Shown: positions 55,160-63,120 of the stretch, piece after piece
Numbering within the stretch: position 1 is the stretch's first letter
Layout: every line of letters begins with the position of its first letter
From: Flavihumibacter profundi
Lineage (GTDB): Bacteria > Bacteroidota > Bacteroidia > Chitinophagales > Chitinophagaceae
Assembly: GCF_020076305.1 (NCBI RefSeq)
Contig: NZ_JAIQXE010000002.1
Location: forward strand, 496,001-560,000
Length of the DNA stretch: 64,000 bases
Reading direction: 5' to 3'
Notes under the pieces: model-generated
Seen by the model: only the letters and a program-made list of their open reading frames with translations
The model's database searches: none
What the model was told of the DNA's origin: nothing
Position numbers and translations under genes: made by a program

Positions 55160-56463
55160 TACACTCGTTTAATATCAGCGCCAAGTGCAATTAACCTCTG
55201 GTCTATATATTGGTAGCCCCTGTCGATCTGTTCAATATTTTGGATCACACTTTTACCTTCAGCACTTAATGCAGCAATTAGCAGGGAAACGCCGGCACGG
55301 ATATCCGGACTGCTCATTGTGATACCCCTTAATTTTTGTTCCCGTGCTAATCCAATTACGGCCGCACGATGCGGGTCGCAAAGTATAATCTGGGCACCCA
55401 TATCTATCAACTTATCTACAAAAAACAACCGGCTCTCAAACATTTTTTGATGAATGAGTACCGAGCCCCGGGCCTGTGTTGCCACTACCAGTACAATACT
55501 CAACAGGTCCGGTGTAAAACCGGGCCACGGATGGTCGGAAATAGTTAGTACAGAACCATCCAGGAAGGTCTGGATTTCATAAATATCCTGCTCAGGTATA
55601 ATTATATCATCGCCTTCTATTAGCATTGAAATGCCCAGTTGGCGAAATTTTTCCGGAATTATTCCAAGATGCTCAACGCCGGCACCTTTAATATGGATAT
55701 GGCTTTTAGTCATGGCTGCTAACCCGATAAAAGAACCTACCTCAATCATGTCGGGAAGCATGCGGTGTTCCGTCCCTCCAAGCTTTTCAACCCCTTCAAT
55801 AGTTAATAAATTACTGCCAATACCGCTGATTTTTGCCCCCATACGGTTTAACATACGGCAGAGCTGTTGTAGGTAAGGTTCGCAGGCTGCATTGTAAATA
55901 GTAGTTGTTCCTTTCGCCATCACGGCAGCCATAACAATATTGGCAGTACCAGTAACTGAAGGCTCGTCCAGGAGCATATATGTACCTTTCAGGTTAGAGG
56001 CATCAAGATGGAAATAACCGTCTTCAGGATGGTAATTAAATTCCGCACCTAATTTTTCAAAACCAATAATATGAGTGTCCAACCTGCGTCGGCCGATTTT
56101 ATCACCACCGGGTTTGGGGATGAAAGCTTTTTTAAACCTTGCCAAAAGCGGACCGGCAAACATTACAGAACCCCTTAATCGGCCACTTTTCTTTTTGTAA
56201 GCATCACTATTCAGGTAATCAATATTCACGTTGTCCGCCTTGAAAATAGCTGTATGCCTTTCAACACGTTCTATGGCTACCCCCATATCGCCCAGTAACT
56301 CAATTAGGAGGTTAACATCAAGAATGTCGGGGATATTGCTAATAGTAACGGGTTCTGCAGTTAGTAATACTGCACTTATAATTTGCAACGCTTCATTTTT
56401 GGCACCCTGGGGTATGATAGTGCCATTCAGTTTCTTGCCGCCATTTACTTCAAAGCTGTTCAT
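55159..56463 (-). CDS. murA: UDP-N-acetylglucosamine 1-carboxyvinyltransferase MurA with Asp in place of the active Cys
   Basis: A 434-residue enzyme of the first committed step of peptidoglycan synthesis. The start is the ATG at 56463 (MNSFEVNGGKKLNG), since the frame upstream is antisense to DUF4290. The substrate loop reads PKPGGDKIGRRRLDTH, with Asp121 where E. coli MurA has Cys115. Asp at this position keeps activity but removes the fosfomycin target, as known in mycobacteria and Chlamydia. The rest is normal (QNIEQIDRGYQYIDQRL). Upstream are DUF4290 (43 bases) and a degenerate heptamer tract. Confidence 0.96.
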   Translation of the reverse strand: MNSFEVNGGKKLNGTIIPQGAKNEALQIISAVLLTAEPVTISNIPDILDVNLLIELLGDMGVAIERVERHTAIFKADNVNIDYLNSDAYKKKSGRLRGSVMFAGPLLARFKKAFIPKPGGDKIGRRRLDTHIIGFEKLGAEFNYHPEDGYFHLDASNLKGTYMLLDEPSVTGTANIVMAAVMAKGTTTIYNAACEPYLQQLCRMLNRMGAKISGIGSNLLTIEGVEKLGGTEHRMLPDMIEVGSFIGLAAMTKSHIHIKGAGVEHLGIIPEKFRQLGISMLIEGDDIIIPEQDIYEIQTFLDGSVLTISDHPWPGFTPDLLSIVLVVATQARGSVLIHQKMFESRLFFVDKLIDMGAQIILCDPHRAAVIGLAREQKLRGITMSSPDIRAGVSLLIAALSAEGKSVIQNIEQIDRGYQYIDQRLIALGADIKRV

Positions 56464-56470
56464 TGGAGGA

Positions 56471-56493
56471 GAGTGATAGTGAATAGTAAATAG
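56471..56493. repeat. Degenerate heptamer tract (GTGATA/GTGAATA/GTAAATA) in the murA leader
   Basis: Three imperfect 7-base units related to the GGTGAAT family lie 8-30 bases before the murA ATG on the minus strand. Confidence 0.5.
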
Positions 56494-56506
56494 ACAATTC
56501 TGCCGC

Positions 56507-57235
56507 TTACTTAAACCGCTTCTTATTATACTTATTATTTCCTCTGTTACCGCCAATATTACGGTCGCTTCCACTACGGTCACTGCGATCGATACCACGG
56601 TTTCCGCCTCCACCGCCTCCGGTGTTGCGTTGCTGGAATTTTTGAGGGCGTTTTCCACCGCCACCACCACGAAAATCGCGCTGCCCTTCATTTGGCCTGA
56701 ATGCCTTTACATATGGTGTATTGGTAAACTCGAGTTGCCCACCTGTTATACTTTTCAATTCACCCTGTATCGCATCATCATGTACAATTTCTTTATGCCA
56801 GTTGCTGTAAGCAAGTTTCATATAATAGGCAATAGCATTGGCAAACCCCTGCTTTTTCTCTGGATTTTCTTCTTTCAGGGCTTTTTGTATAACTACTTCA
56901 ATATTCTTTCCAATATGGGAATAGCGCGGGTATCCTTTAGGGTATTTAAGCGGGGAAGGCTTCGCTTTAAGCGTTTCTTTAGTAGGTATTGGATAAGGAG
57001 ATTCTACCTCAAGCTTAAAATCAGAAATTAAAAAAAGGTGATCCCAGAGCATATGCCTGAAGTCTTCCACATTTTTCAGGTGTGGGTTGAGAAACCCCAT
57101 TAATTCAATAACAGCCTTTGCATTCTTTTGCCGTTTTTCATCATCCTCCAGCGACATCAGGTATTCAATCATTTTTTGGATATGACGGCCATATTCCCTC
57201 ATCACCAGGTGATTTCTCGTTGTGTTGTATTCCAT
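56507..57235 (-). CDS. DUF4290 protein with RGG-like C-terminal tail
   Basis: A 242-residue cytoplasmic protein. Residues 1-180 match the Bacteroidota family DUF4290 (TRNHLVMREYGRHIQKMIEY, VEDFRHMLWDHLFLIS, YSNWHKEIVHDDAIQGEL), whose function is unknown. From about 186 the tail is Gly/Arg/Asn-rich with blocks RDFRGGGGGKRP, GGGGGGNRG and DRNIGGNRGNNKYNKKRF, resembling RGG RNA-binding tails. First gene of the DUF4290-murA-gmk unit, with a TACATTTG -7 box at 57256-57263. Confidence 0.88.
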   Translation of the reverse strand: MEYNTTRNHLVMREYGRHIQKMIEYLMSLEDDEKRQKNAKAVIELMGFLNPHLKNVEDFRHMLWDHLFLISDFKLEVESPYPIPTKETLKAKPSPLKYPKGYPRYSHIGKNIEVVIQKALKEENPEKKQGFANAIAYYMKLAYSNWHKEIVHDDAIQGELKSITGGQLEFTNTPYVKAFRPNEGQRDFRGGGGGKRPQKFQQRNTGGGGGGNRGIDRSDRSGSDRNIGGNRGNNKYNKKRFK

Positions 57236-57255
57236 TCAAACAATTTGTCTTATTG

Positions 57256-57263
57256 CAAATGTA
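57256..57263 (-). promoter_or_regulatory. -7 box TACATTTG for DUF4290-murA-gmk
   Basis: Minus-strand TACATTTG matches TAnnTTTG and ends 20 bases before the ATG at 57235. Confidence 0.55.
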
Positions 57264-57318
57264 AGTGATGCCATTCAGGAAAAAGAACCAATTTGCAGGC
57301 ATTGTTTAAATTACCTGT

Positions 57319-58497
57319 ATGAACACCCTGGCCTATAATATAGACCCACTCTTGGATGAACATGCCCATTTTGGTGCTCAATCGTTTTTAAATGCTATCC
57401 CAGACCTGGCCGAAAGCTTATCCGGGTTCCGGCATATTGCAGTCACGACCGCAACAGGAGTTAAACTTGAACCAGCTTCAGTTGAATTTACATCCGAATC
57501 AATTGAAAATCAATCTATTGATTCAGGATCGGAAAAAAATACCCAGCTCGAACTGGTTAGTTTGAAGATTCCTGGCGCCCTGTTTCAAAGCCGGAAATCC
57601 GTATATAAGAATGTGCTGAAAAAATGGCTCAGGACGGCTGAAATTAATGCCTGGGTTACTACAGACCCGCAGACTATCTGGGAAGGCCTTGAGGTTCCGG
57701 CTATTTTAATGGCATCTGCACAGCAATTACTGCAACCGGGCGGTAAGACAAATAAACAAAGGTCGGGGCGGGATATGCCTGGTTGGACTGCCGCCAAAAA
57801 GATCCTGGTGCCCCTGCAGGTCGATAAAACAGCCATTCTTAAAGACTATCCGGAATTGGAGAATAAAATCTCAGTTGTTTATCCTGCTTTCCAGGAGCCG
57901 GTATTGCCTATTACCTGGGCAGAACAGGAGCAGGTTAAAATGCGCTATTCCGGAGGCCGAGATTATTTTTTATATGCCGGGGAGTTGGATGAATCACAAG
58001 ATATCCTGTTTTTATTGAAAGCTTATTCGCTGGTAAAGAAATGGCTGATGACAGGTATGCCGCTTATTCTTGCCGGTCCTTCCACCGAATGGACGCCAAC
58101 GCTTGAAAAATTACTGCTCACCTATAAATACCGTTCGGATGTTTCTATATTTCCCAATTTGGAAATAAAGGATGTGAAGGAACTGGTTGCCGGTGCCTAT
58201 GTGATGGTATATCCTGCCGCGTCAACAGAAGATGCCTATCCGCTCGAATGGGCTTTTTCTGCGGGAACACCAGTAATAACATGCGATTCTGAGGCCATAA
58301 AGGAACTCACAACAGGAGCATCTATGCTTTCTACTGCCAGGGATATAGACCAGCTGGCGCATGCAATGATGTTATTATACAAAGATGAAAACCGGCGCGC
58401 CGGCCTGATTTCAGCTGGAAAGGAAAGGGTCGAAAAGTTAAACCGGGAATATACCATAGAACAGTATAAGTCTGTAATTCAGGACCTGTTTGGCTGA
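57319..58497 (+). CDS. GT-B type (family 4-like) glycosyltransferase
   Basis: A 392-residue protein with a GT-B fold. The C-terminal donor-binding half has YFLYAGELDESQDILFLLKA, PLILAGPSTEW, VMVYPAASTEDAYPLEWAFS and GTPVITCDSEAIKEL, which carry the E-x7-E-type acidic motif of family 4 enzymes. The N-terminal half is divergent and lacks typical acceptor motifs. It probably adds a sugar to an envelope glycan. The stop is 2 bases from the gldC ATG, so the two are cotranscribed. Confidence 0.82.
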   Translation: MNTLAYNIDPLLDEHAHFGAQSFLNAIPDLAESLSGFRHIAVTTATGVKLEPASVEFTSESIENQSIDSGSEKNTQLELVSLKIPGALFQSRKSVYKNVLKKWLRTAEINAWVTTDPQTIWEGLEVPAILMASAQQLLQPGGKTNKQRSGRDMPGWTAAKKILVPLQVDKTAILKDYPELENKISVVYPAFQEPVLPITWAEQEQVKMRYSGGRDYFLYAGELDESQDILFLLKAYSLVKKWLMTGMPLILAGPSTEWTPTLEKLLLTYKYRSDVSIFPNLEIKDVKELVAGAYVMVYPAASTEDAYPLEWAFSAGTPVITCDSEAIKELTTGASMLSTARDIDQLAHAMMLLYKDENRRAGLISAGKERVEKLNREYTIEQYKSVIQDLFG

Positions 58498-58499
58498 TA

Positions 58500-58880
58500 A
58501 TGGCTAGTTTTGCATCCTTAAAAGACAATATGCAGGAATCGACTATTACTATAGATGTACAACTCGACCCAGATAAAGTGCCTTCAAATATATACTGGAG
58601 GGCAAGCGGAAGTACTGTTGAAGAAGCTCAGCAAGCCAAAGCAATGATGCTGGCATTCTGGGACGGGGCAGATAAAACCGCTATGCGGATTGATTTATGG
58701 ACAAAGGAAATGATGGTAGATGAAATGGCTGATTTTTTCTACCAGACGTTTATGACAATGGCTGATACTTTTCACCGCGCCACCAGGAATGATGATATGA
58801 TGAAAGACATGAAAAATTTCGCAAAAGATTTTTACAATAAATTTCGCGAACAACAAATGAAAGAAAATGCAGCCGGCTGA
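58500..58880 (+). CDS. gldC: Gliding-motility-associated protein GldC
   Basis: A 126-residue cytoplasmic protein. The family pattern is ITIDVQLDPDKVPSNIYWRA, MMLAFWDGADKTAMRIDLWT, MADFFYQTFMTMADTF and ATRNDDMMKDMKNFAKDFY, as in the Bacteroidota GldC family. GldC is associated with gliding and type IX secretion in flavobacteria, but homologues exist in non-gliding species too. It follows the glycosyltransferase closely and precedes yqeY by 33 bases. Confidence 0.9.
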   Translation: MASFASLKDNMQESTITIDVQLDPDKVPSNIYWRASGSTVEEAQQAKAMMLAFWDGADKTAMRIDLWTKEMMVDEMADFFYQTFMTMADTFHRATRNDDMMKDMKNFAKDFYNKFREQQMKENAAG

Positions 58881-58913
58881 TCTGATCTTTATCCCATACT
58901 AAATTATAACTAT

Positions 58914-59363
58914 ATGTCCCTGGAAGAAAAAGTGATGGCCGATATGAAAGAGGCCATGAAATCTAAGAATGAAGCCGCTCTTCGCGGACTCCGTGCCATT
59001 AAAGCAGAAATTATTAAAGCGAAGACTGAACCTGGTGCAAACGGACAGGTTTCACCGGAAACAGAAGGAAAAATGCTTCAGAAAATGGTTAAGCAACGCA
59101 AGGATTCACTGGAGATATTTAATCAGCAGAACAGGGCAGACCTTGCTGCAAAGGAAATGGAAGAAATTGCCATAATTGAGCAATTTTTACCAAAGCAATT
59201 GAACGAAGACGAATTGAAAGCTGCTTTAACTGCGATTATTACAGAACTTGGAGCAACGAGTGCAGCTGATCTTGGGAAGGTGATGGGCGTGGCTTCAAAA
59301 AAATTAGCTGGCCAGGCTGATGGGAAAGCCATTAGCACAATGGTAAAAACACTTCTCGGATAA
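58914..59363 (+). CDS. GatB/YqeY-domain protein
   Basis: A 149-residue protein with the full YqeY pattern: EEKVMADMKEAMKSKNEAAL, GLRAIKAEIIKAKTE, MVKQRKDSLEIFNQQNRADL, EIAIIEQFLPKQL and GKVMGVASKKLAGQADGKAI. The domain also ends GatB of the amidotransferase, where it helps bind tRNA; alone its role is unclear. A strong terminator follows immediately, separating it from cvpA. Confidence 0.93.
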   Translation: MSLEEKVMADMKEAMKSKNEAALRGLRAIKAEIIKAKTEPGANGQVSPETEGKMLQKMVKQRKDSLEIFNQQNRADLAAKEMEEIAIIEQFLPKQLNEDELKAALTAIITELGATSAADLGKVMGVASKKLAGQADGKAISTMVKTLLG

Positions 59364-59366
59364 TTA

Positions 59367-59398
59367 TACCCGGCGGGTATTACCCGCCGGGTAAAAAA
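59367..59398 (+). terminator. Intrinsic terminator between yqeY and cvpA
   Basis: A perfect 11-bp GC-rich stem TACCCGGCGGG/CCCGCCGGGTA with loop TATTA. The T-tract on the plus strand is missing; instead an A-run follows, so it works best on the minus strand or as a 3' mRNA stabiliser. Confidence 0.55.
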
Positions 59399-59420
59399 GG
59401 TGAAAACACTTTTGCAATTT

Positions 59421-59960
59421 ATGGTCCTGGACTTAATTACATTGGGCATACTGTTGCTGGCTATGGTTAAGGGCTTGTCAAAAGGACTTTTAGTGGCTGT
59501 ATTTTCTATGGTTGCCCTTGTAATTGGTTTAGCAGCAGCCCTGAAATTATCTGCTATTACTGCATTTTGGCTGGAAGGCTCAGTGAATATTTCATCGAAA
59601 TGGCTGCCCCTGGTTGCCTTTCTATTGGTTTTTATAATAGTGGTAATATTGGTTAACCGTATTGCCCTATTGATGGAAAAGACAATTGAGTGGGCTTTTC
59701 TGGGCTGGATAAACAAGGCAGGTGGTATCTTGTTTTTTGGCATATTATACCTGTTAATCTGGAGTGTTATTTTATTTTACCTTGTTAAAATGCATATTAT
59801 TACAGATCAACTAATGGAAAAATCTGTAACATATGCGGTTATTGCTCCATTTGGACCCGCAACAATGAATTGGATAGCAGAGCTGATTCCGGTTTTCAAA
59901 CACGTTTTCGATGATATCGGCCATTTTTTTGAACAGTTATCTTCAGGTATTAAACCATAA
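59421..59960 (+). CDS. CvpA-family membrane protein
   Basis: A 179-residue membrane protein with four helices. The start MVLDLITLGILLLAMVKGLS and the later LNRI-like segment VILVNRIALLMEKTIEWAF, FLGWINKAGGILFFGILYLL fit CvpA (colicin V production protein) proteins. The family is linked to envelope integrity. A GTG at 59400 would add seven residues; the ATG at 59421 matches typical CvpA starts. Confidence 0.85.
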   Translation: MVLDLITLGILLLAMVKGLSKGLLVAVFSMVALVIGLAAALKLSAITAFWLEGSVNISSKWLPLVAFLLVFIIVVILVNRIALLMEKTIEWAFLGWINKAGGILFFGILYLLIWSVILFYLVKMHIITDQLMEKSVTYAVIAPFGPATMNWIAELIPVFKHVFDDIGHFFEQLSSGIKP

Positions 59961-60061
59961 CTATGAACTCTTTATGGCAAGCAGTACAGTAAGGCACTTC
60001 CCATAATTGAGTCAAATGGCCTATTTTAGCAAATAATTGGAAGTATTATTTTTAGATACAG

Positions 60062-60838
60062 ATGCAATACGAGATCAAACAGCTGGATAAGTTCAGGTTT
60101 ATTGAGGAAGGAGAAGGTGAACCCCTGGTATTATTACATGGCCTTTTTGGGGCTCTTAGCAATTTTCAGGACCTGATTGAATATTTCCGCAACTATTATA
60201 AAGTTGTGGTCCCGATTTTGCCATTGTTTGAATTGGATATCCTGCATACATCAGTAGGGGGCTTACAAAAATTCGTTCAGAAATTTATTGAGGCCAAAGA
60301 TCTCCGCCAAATTCATTTAATGGGGAATTCTTTGGGCGGGCATGTTGGTTTGGTTCATGTACTGAAACAACCCGAAAGGATCAGAAGCCTCATTCTGACA
60401 GGAAGTTCAGGACTTTTTGAAAATGGAATGGGCGACACTTATCCTAAAAGAGGTGATTATGAATATATAAGAAAAAAAACAGAGCTAACCTTTTACGACC
60501 CTAAAATGGCCACTAAGGAATTGGTGGATGAAGTATATGATATCGTAAACAGCAGGATAAAAGTAATCAAGATAATAGCACTTGCAAAAAGCGCCATACG
60601 GAATAACCTGGGTGAAGAATTAAACCAAATCAAACAACCAACACTACTGGTTTGGGGGAATAATGATTCTATTACCCCTCCATTCGTTGGAAGGGAATTC
60701 AACAGGCTTATCCCTAACAGTGAACTTCATTTCATTGACCATTGTGGTCATGCGCCGATGATGGAAGTACCTGATGAATTTAACCGCATCCTGCATAAAT
60801 TTTTGACAAAACTGAATGCGCCTGCAGCGGTAGCCTGA
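60062..60838 (+). CDS. Alpha/beta-hydrolase fold enzyme
   Basis: A 258-residue cytoplasmic hydrolase. The oxyanion region is LVLLHGLFGALSNFQDLIEY, the nucleophile Ser lies in IHLMGNSLGGHVG, the acid in LLVWGNNDSITPPF and the His in HFIDHCGHAPMMEVPDEF, giving a complete triad. The substrate is not predictable; relatives cleave esters, lactones or C-C bonds. It lies 30 bases before the CBS gene and may be cotranscribed with it. Confidence 0.92.
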   Translation: MQYEIKQLDKFRFIEEGEGEPLVLLHGLFGALSNFQDLIEYFRNYYKVVVPILPLFELDILHTSVGGLQKFVQKFIEAKDLRQIHLMGNSLGGHVGLVHVLKQPERIRSLILTGSSGLFENGMGDTYPKRGDYEYIRKKTELTFYDPKMATKELVDEVYDIVNSRIKVIKIIALAKSAIRNNLGEELNQIKQPTLLVWGNNDSITPPFVGREFNRLIPNSELHFIDHCGHAPMMEVPDEFNRILHKFLTKLNAPAAVA

Positions 60839-60867
60839 AAATTAGCGTCTACGCATAAACATTAACA

Positions 60868-61530
60868 GTGATTAATAAGGATCTTATTTCTGCGTCTTTG
60901 CCGGTGCTATCTCCTAAAGATCCCGTGTATCGTGCATTGCAACTAATGGACGATTATAATGTCATTCATTTACCGGTAGTAGACGAAGAAAAATACCTTG
61001 GACTGATCGCCGAGGGTGACCTTCTGAATGCAGAAAATGACCAGGAATTGGTAGAATCTTTGCTGGGAGTGATTTCAAAAGTCAAAGTTCTTCCGGCAAA
61101 TCATTTTACGGATGCGCTGCAATTGGCCAATGAATACGGGTTGGCTGTTATTCCGGTTGCTGAATCTGATATGCAATGGGTAGGTTCTATTGCTTCTACC
61201 GACCTCCTTAAATTCACCGGGCACATGATTGGTGCAGATGAACCGGGGGGAATTATAGTCCTGGAAATGGATAAGCGAAGTTTTGCATTTTCTGAAATAT
61301 GTAAACTCGTGGAAACCAATGATGCACAAATTACCCAGCTCAATACTCATTTTGATAATAACCTTGGCGTTTTTTATGTAACAATTAAACTGAATAAACT
61401 TGAATTGTCTGATATTGTTGCCACATTCCAGCGATATGACTACCAGGTAAGTTATTTTTTTGGAGAAGAACAGTATGAAAATGAACTCCGCAACAATTAT
61501 GATCATCTAATGAATTATCTCAATCTCTGA
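60868..61530 (+). CDS. CBS-domain protein
   Basis: A 220-residue cytoplasmic protein starting with GTG at 60868. Residues about 1-125 contain two CBS motifs (DPVYRALQLMDDYNVIHLPV and the second near ADFTDALQ-like ALQLANEYGLAVIPVAE), which bind adenine nucleotides. Residues about 135-220 look like an ACT-type or related regulatory fold (GIIVLEMDKRSFAFSEICKL, VSYFFGEEQ). Such CBS genes stand next to nadK in many Bacteroidota, as here. Confidence 0.85.
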   Translation: MINKDLISASLPVLSPKDPVYRALQLMDDYNVIHLPVVDEEKYLGLIAEGDLLNAENDQELVESLLGVISKVKVLPANHFTDALQLANEYGLAVIPVAESDMQWVGSIASTDLLKFTGHMIGADEPGGIIVLEMDKRSFAFSEICKLVETNDAQITQLNTHFDNNLGVFYVTIKLNKLELSDIVATFQRYDYQVSYFFGEEQYENELRNNYDHLMNYLNL

Positions 61531-61591
61531 AAAAATCATATTCCTGTTACCATTCTTCTTGCTAATCCTGTATTTTCATGGGCAGCGCAGA

Positions 61592-63088
61592 ATGAATATG
61601 GTATGGAAATATAGAATGCTTTTGGTTGCAGGCTTATCTTTTTTAAGTTGTACCCTCTTGGCGCAAAAAGCGCTAAATACCCCAATTGAAAAAAATCAAC
61701 CCTTATCTGATAGCAGCCTTACAGAAAAAAACTTTCCTTCAATTCATGCTGATTCAGTCCGTAAACCCTTTGTTGTAGGCATTATTTATGTTTCTGGAAA
61801 TATAAGGACCAAGGATTATATAGTAAAAAGGGAAATGCCTTTCCAGGAAGGCGATTCCATTTCCTTGACTGAGCTGGTCAGCAAATTTAAATTGGCCAAG
61901 GAACTTCTATTCAATACCCATCTTTTTAATGAGGTGATTGTCTCGTTGAAGAGTTTCAGGGGTTATATGGTTGATGTTCAGGTAGATGTAAAAGAACGCT
62001 GGTATATTTTCCCCATTCCATATATAAAACCGGTAGACAGGAACCTGCAAACCTGGGCATCAAAGGGATATAGTTTCGAGAGACTTGATGTAGGTGCAAA
62101 ATTTACCCATTATAATACTACCGGAAGAAATGATCACCTGAGACTTTGGTTGATTACGGGCTATTCAAGGCAAATCCAGGCAGCATATGAACAGCCATTT
62201 GCTGATAAAACCTTAAAGAAAGGATACGGACTAAATTTCGGTTACATTGCCCAAAAAGAAGTTAATGCCCTGACTGTCAATGATCAGCAATTTTTTTTAA
62301 AATCTGATTCACTGCCCGATGCAGGACATTTTTTACAGGAGCAATGGGCTGCTTCTGCGCAATATACCTACCGGCCGGGATTAAAGACACGTTATTCTTT
62401 TAAGGTTGGCTATAATTTTAACCGGGTAGACAGCGCCGTATTGGCTGTAAATCCTACCTACCTGAGTATAAGTGGAAAAGGCAAAGTAATGTATCCTGAA
62501 TTTGTGTATGCAATTAACTATGTGGATGTCGACTATGTGGCTTATCCGATACGTGGGCAAATGGCTGAAGGTACCCTCGCGAGGGCAGGTTTTGGAAAAG
62601 ATATCGATTTGTGGGCTATTTATCTCAAAGGCCTGAAGGCATGGGAACTTAAATGGAAAAGTTCTTATTCCATTCAATTTAATGGCATACTAAGAGTGCC
62701 TTTTGATCAGCCCTTTTCCCAACAGCGCATTTTCGGATATGGTGATTTTTATTTACGCGGACTTGAAAAATATGTCGTTGATGGAGTGGCTGGGGTAATG
62801 GTCCGGAATACACTGAGGCGGGACCTGTTCAATTATATCCTGCGGCTTCCTGTTAAAAGCGGAAGCCATGACAGAATTCCTTTTCATTTTTATGCGAAAG
62901 CGTTTAGTGATTTCGGTTATTCCTATAATAAAAACAACACTGAAAACTATTTGCCTAACCGTTTTTTGTACACAGCTGGCGCAGGGTTGGATATTGTAAC
63001 TTTCTATGATGTGGTCTTGCGGTTTGAATACAGTTTCAACCAGTTAGGGCAAAAAGGTTTGTATTTTCACTTCAAGAATGATTTTTAA
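61592..63088 (+). CDS. Omp85-family (BamA/TamA-like) outer-membrane protein
   Basis: A 498-residue exported protein (signal peptide LLVAGLSFLSCTLLAQ). A POTRA-like domain (about 60-140) reads IIYVSGNIRTKDYIVKREMP and FNEVIVSLKSFRGYMVDVQV; the remainder is an aromatic, beta-strand-rich C-terminal barrel (LNFGYIAQKEVNALTV, YGDFYLRGLEKYVVDG) ending in Phe, as expected for a protein inserted by BAM. It is shorter than BamA and has one POTRA, so it is a paralogue rather than BamA itself. Starts at 61592 or 61598 are equally possible. Confidence 0.78.
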   Translation: MNMVWKYRMLLVAGLSFLSCTLLAQKALNTPIEKNQPLSDSSLTEKNFPSIHADSVRKPFVVGIIYVSGNIRTKDYIVKREMPFQEGDSISLTELVSKFKLAKELLFNTHLFNEVIVSLKSFRGYMVDVQVDVKERWYIFPIPYIKPVDRNLQTWASKGYSFERLDVGAKFTHYNTTGRNDHLRLWLITGYSRQIQAAYEQPFADKTLKKGYGLNFGYIAQKEVNALTVNDQQFFLKSDSLPDAGHFLQEQWAASAQYTYRPGLKTRYSFKVGYNFNRVDSAVLAVNPTYLSISGKGKVMYPEFVYAINYVDVDYVAYPIRGQMAEGTLARAGFGKDIDLWAIYLKGLKAWELKWKSSYSIQFNGILRVPFDQPFSQQRIFGYGDFYLRGLEKYVVDGVAGVMVRNTLRRDLFNYILRLPVKSGSHDRIPFHFYAKAFSDFGYSYNKNNTENYLPNRFLYTAGAGLDIVTFYDVVLRFEYSFNQLGQKGLYFHFKNDF

Positions 63089-63093
63089 AACCC

Positions 63094-63101
63094 TATCTTT
63101 C
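63094..63101 (+). promoter_or_regulatory. Possible -7 box (TATCTTTC) for nadK
   Basis: TATCTTTC has one mismatch to TAnnTTTG and lies 19 bases before the nadK ATG at 63121, inside the short gap after the Omp85-like gene. Confidence 0.35.
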
Positions 63102-63120
63102 AGCGGATAAATAACCCATC

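Noticed and set aside
56464-56691. 76-codon upstream extension of murA
   Set aside because: It overlaps the DUF4290 gene out of frame, has composition of a shadow frame (Val/Ala/Glu runs) and does not belong to MurA; the ATG at 56463 gives the normal family start.
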